Origin: Candidatus Ratteibacteria bacterium
GTDB lineage: Bacteria; CAIJMQ01
NCBI GenBank assembly: GCA_028715665.1
Contig: JAQURI010000100.1
Span: 1 to 5,674, forward strand
Length of the DNA stretch: 5,674 nucleotides
Reading direction: 5' to 3'
The notes below the pieces were generated by a model that worked only from the letters and a program-made list of their open reading frames with translations, ran no database searches and had not been told where the DNA came from. Positions within the stretch are counted from its first letter, which is position 1; every line of letters begins with the position of its first letter. The position numbers and the translations under genes were made by a program. Positions 5,067 through 5,674 of this stretch are shown here, piece by piece.

Positions 5067-5674
5067 ATGAATAATTCACAAAAATTCTGGAAGACGATTA
5101 CGCCTGCGCAGACGCTTTTAATGGGGTTTGTGTTGATGATTGTAGCGGGAACTATTTTACTTCTTATGCCAATTTCTTCTGCTAATGGAACTCCCCCATC
5201 TTTCATAGATGCATTGTTTACTTCTACTTCCGCTGTAGCAACTACAGGACTGATAGTTGTTGACACGGGAAGTTTTTATTCCCTATTCGGGCAGATAGTG
5301 CTTCTTGTTTTAATACAGATAGGCGGTTTGGGATATATGGTTTTCATCGCATTAATAATTTTGGGCATCGGGGGGAAAGTTTCCTTCAGCAATAGAATAC
5401 TTTTTAATGAGTCGTTGGCTCACCCGACATCGGTTGATATGAAAAAGTTTACGAAAATAGTTGTTCTATTTACATTTGCCATTGAAACAGTAGGCGCAAT
5501 TATGCTGTCTTGTTATTGGATGAATTTCTTCGCTCTTAAAAAAGCGATATATTACGGGATTTTTCATTCAGTTTCGGCTTTCTGCACCGCCGGTTTTAGT
5601 ATTTTTTCGACTAGTTTCAGCGCTTATCGCGGCAGCATATTTATAAATATGGTTATCAGCGCTGTTTCTTTAGC
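5067..5674 (+). CDS. TrkH/KtrB-family potassium uptake protein, N-terminal part (3' end outside window)
   Basis: 202 codons from ATG 5067 run open to the window edge; the family is usually about 440-500 residues, so less than half is seen. It is an integral inner-membrane K+ channel-like subunit made of four M1-P-M2 repeats, which normally works with a cytoplasmic RCK-domain NAD(P)/ATP-binding partner (TrkA or KtrA). Repeat 1 has M1 at about 18-36, a P-loop FTSTSAVATTGLIVVDT (51-67) with selectivity-filter Gly61, and M2 at about 73-100 containing IQIGGLGYM, a strong family signature. Repeat 2 has M1 at about 130-150 and the P-loop FHSVSAFCTAGFSIFS (166-181) with filter Gly176. The short N terminus before M1 resembles KtrB more than TrkH, but I do not assign a symbol. 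There is no clear Shine-Dalgarno before the ATG. Look for trkA/ktrA just downstream. Confidence 0.9.
   Translation, partial: MNNSQKFWKTITPAQTLLMGFVLMIVAGTILLLMPISSANGTPPSFIDALFTSTSAVATTGLIVVDTGSFYSLFGQIVLLVLIQIGGLGYMVFIALIILGIGGKVSFSNRILFNESLAHPTSVDMKKFTKIVVLFTFAIETVGAIMLSCYWMNFFALKKAIYYGIFHSVSAFCTAGFSIFSTSFSAYRGSIFINMVISAVSL

Noticed and set aside
4910..5266. A 118-residue minus-strand open frame ending in GATGFEPATS
   Set aside because: Its C-terminal part is the complement of the tRNA-Pro T arm and the preceding part is translated heptad repeat (SVFC-type runs). This is a well-known kind of spurious protein around tRNA genes. The rest is antisense to the trkH-like gene.

Overview
The window is a stretch of bacterial chromosome, moderately AT-rich, with every protein gene on the + strand. 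The gene set is housekeeping plus envelope: tRNA thiolation, a flavoprotein, the HslVU protease, UDP-glucose dehydrogenase, a MerR-type regulator, tRNA-Pro and a K+ uptake channel. I see no phage, IS or CRISPR sequence. The proteins look like those of a free-standing, Gram-negative-type bacterium. The heptad-rich intergenic DNA is of a kind I associate loosely with candidate-phylum genomes such as Omnitrophota or Elusimicrobiota. That placement is a guess and the sequence does not prove it.

Layout. 1-194 is the 3' end of mnmA (tRNA 2-thiouridylase). 232-807 is an iron-sulfur-flavoprotein-like NADPH:FMN reductase family protein. 808-979 is a gap with a weak hairpin, a heptad tract and an extended -10 promoter. 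980-1504 is hslV and 1598-2941 is hslU, together the two subunits of the ATP-dependent HslVU protease. 3058-4386 is a UDP-glucose 6-dehydrogenase. 4408-4725 is a small MerR-type HTH protein. 4869-4944 is tRNA-Pro(GGG). 5067 to the window end is the N-terminal part of a TrkH/KtrB K+ transporter.

The most striking feature is not a gene. Every intergenic gap longer than about 30 bp (194-232, 807-980, 1504-1598, 2941-3058, 4725-4869, 4944-5067) carries a degenerate tandem repeat with an exact 7-bp step. There are three sequence flavours: NNAAAAA before the flavoprotein, GTAGNRA between hslV and hslU, and CAGANNA or its complement TCTGNNT in the other gaps. Four tracts have two arms, with a forward array, a spacer of some 20-40 nt, and then an array in the complementary sense, so long imperfect hairpins can form. 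Two near-identical 105-bp copies bracket the tRNA-Pro gene at an offset of exactly 194 bp.

How the genes relate. hslV and hslU form one functional unit driven by the promoter at about 925-933. mnmA and tRNA-Pro are both translation-related but unlinked in mechanism. Ugd supplies UDP-glucuronate for surface polysaccharide, and the MerR-type gene follows it by 21 nt and may be co-transcribed. The trkH-like gene begins right after the second tRNA-flanking repeat.
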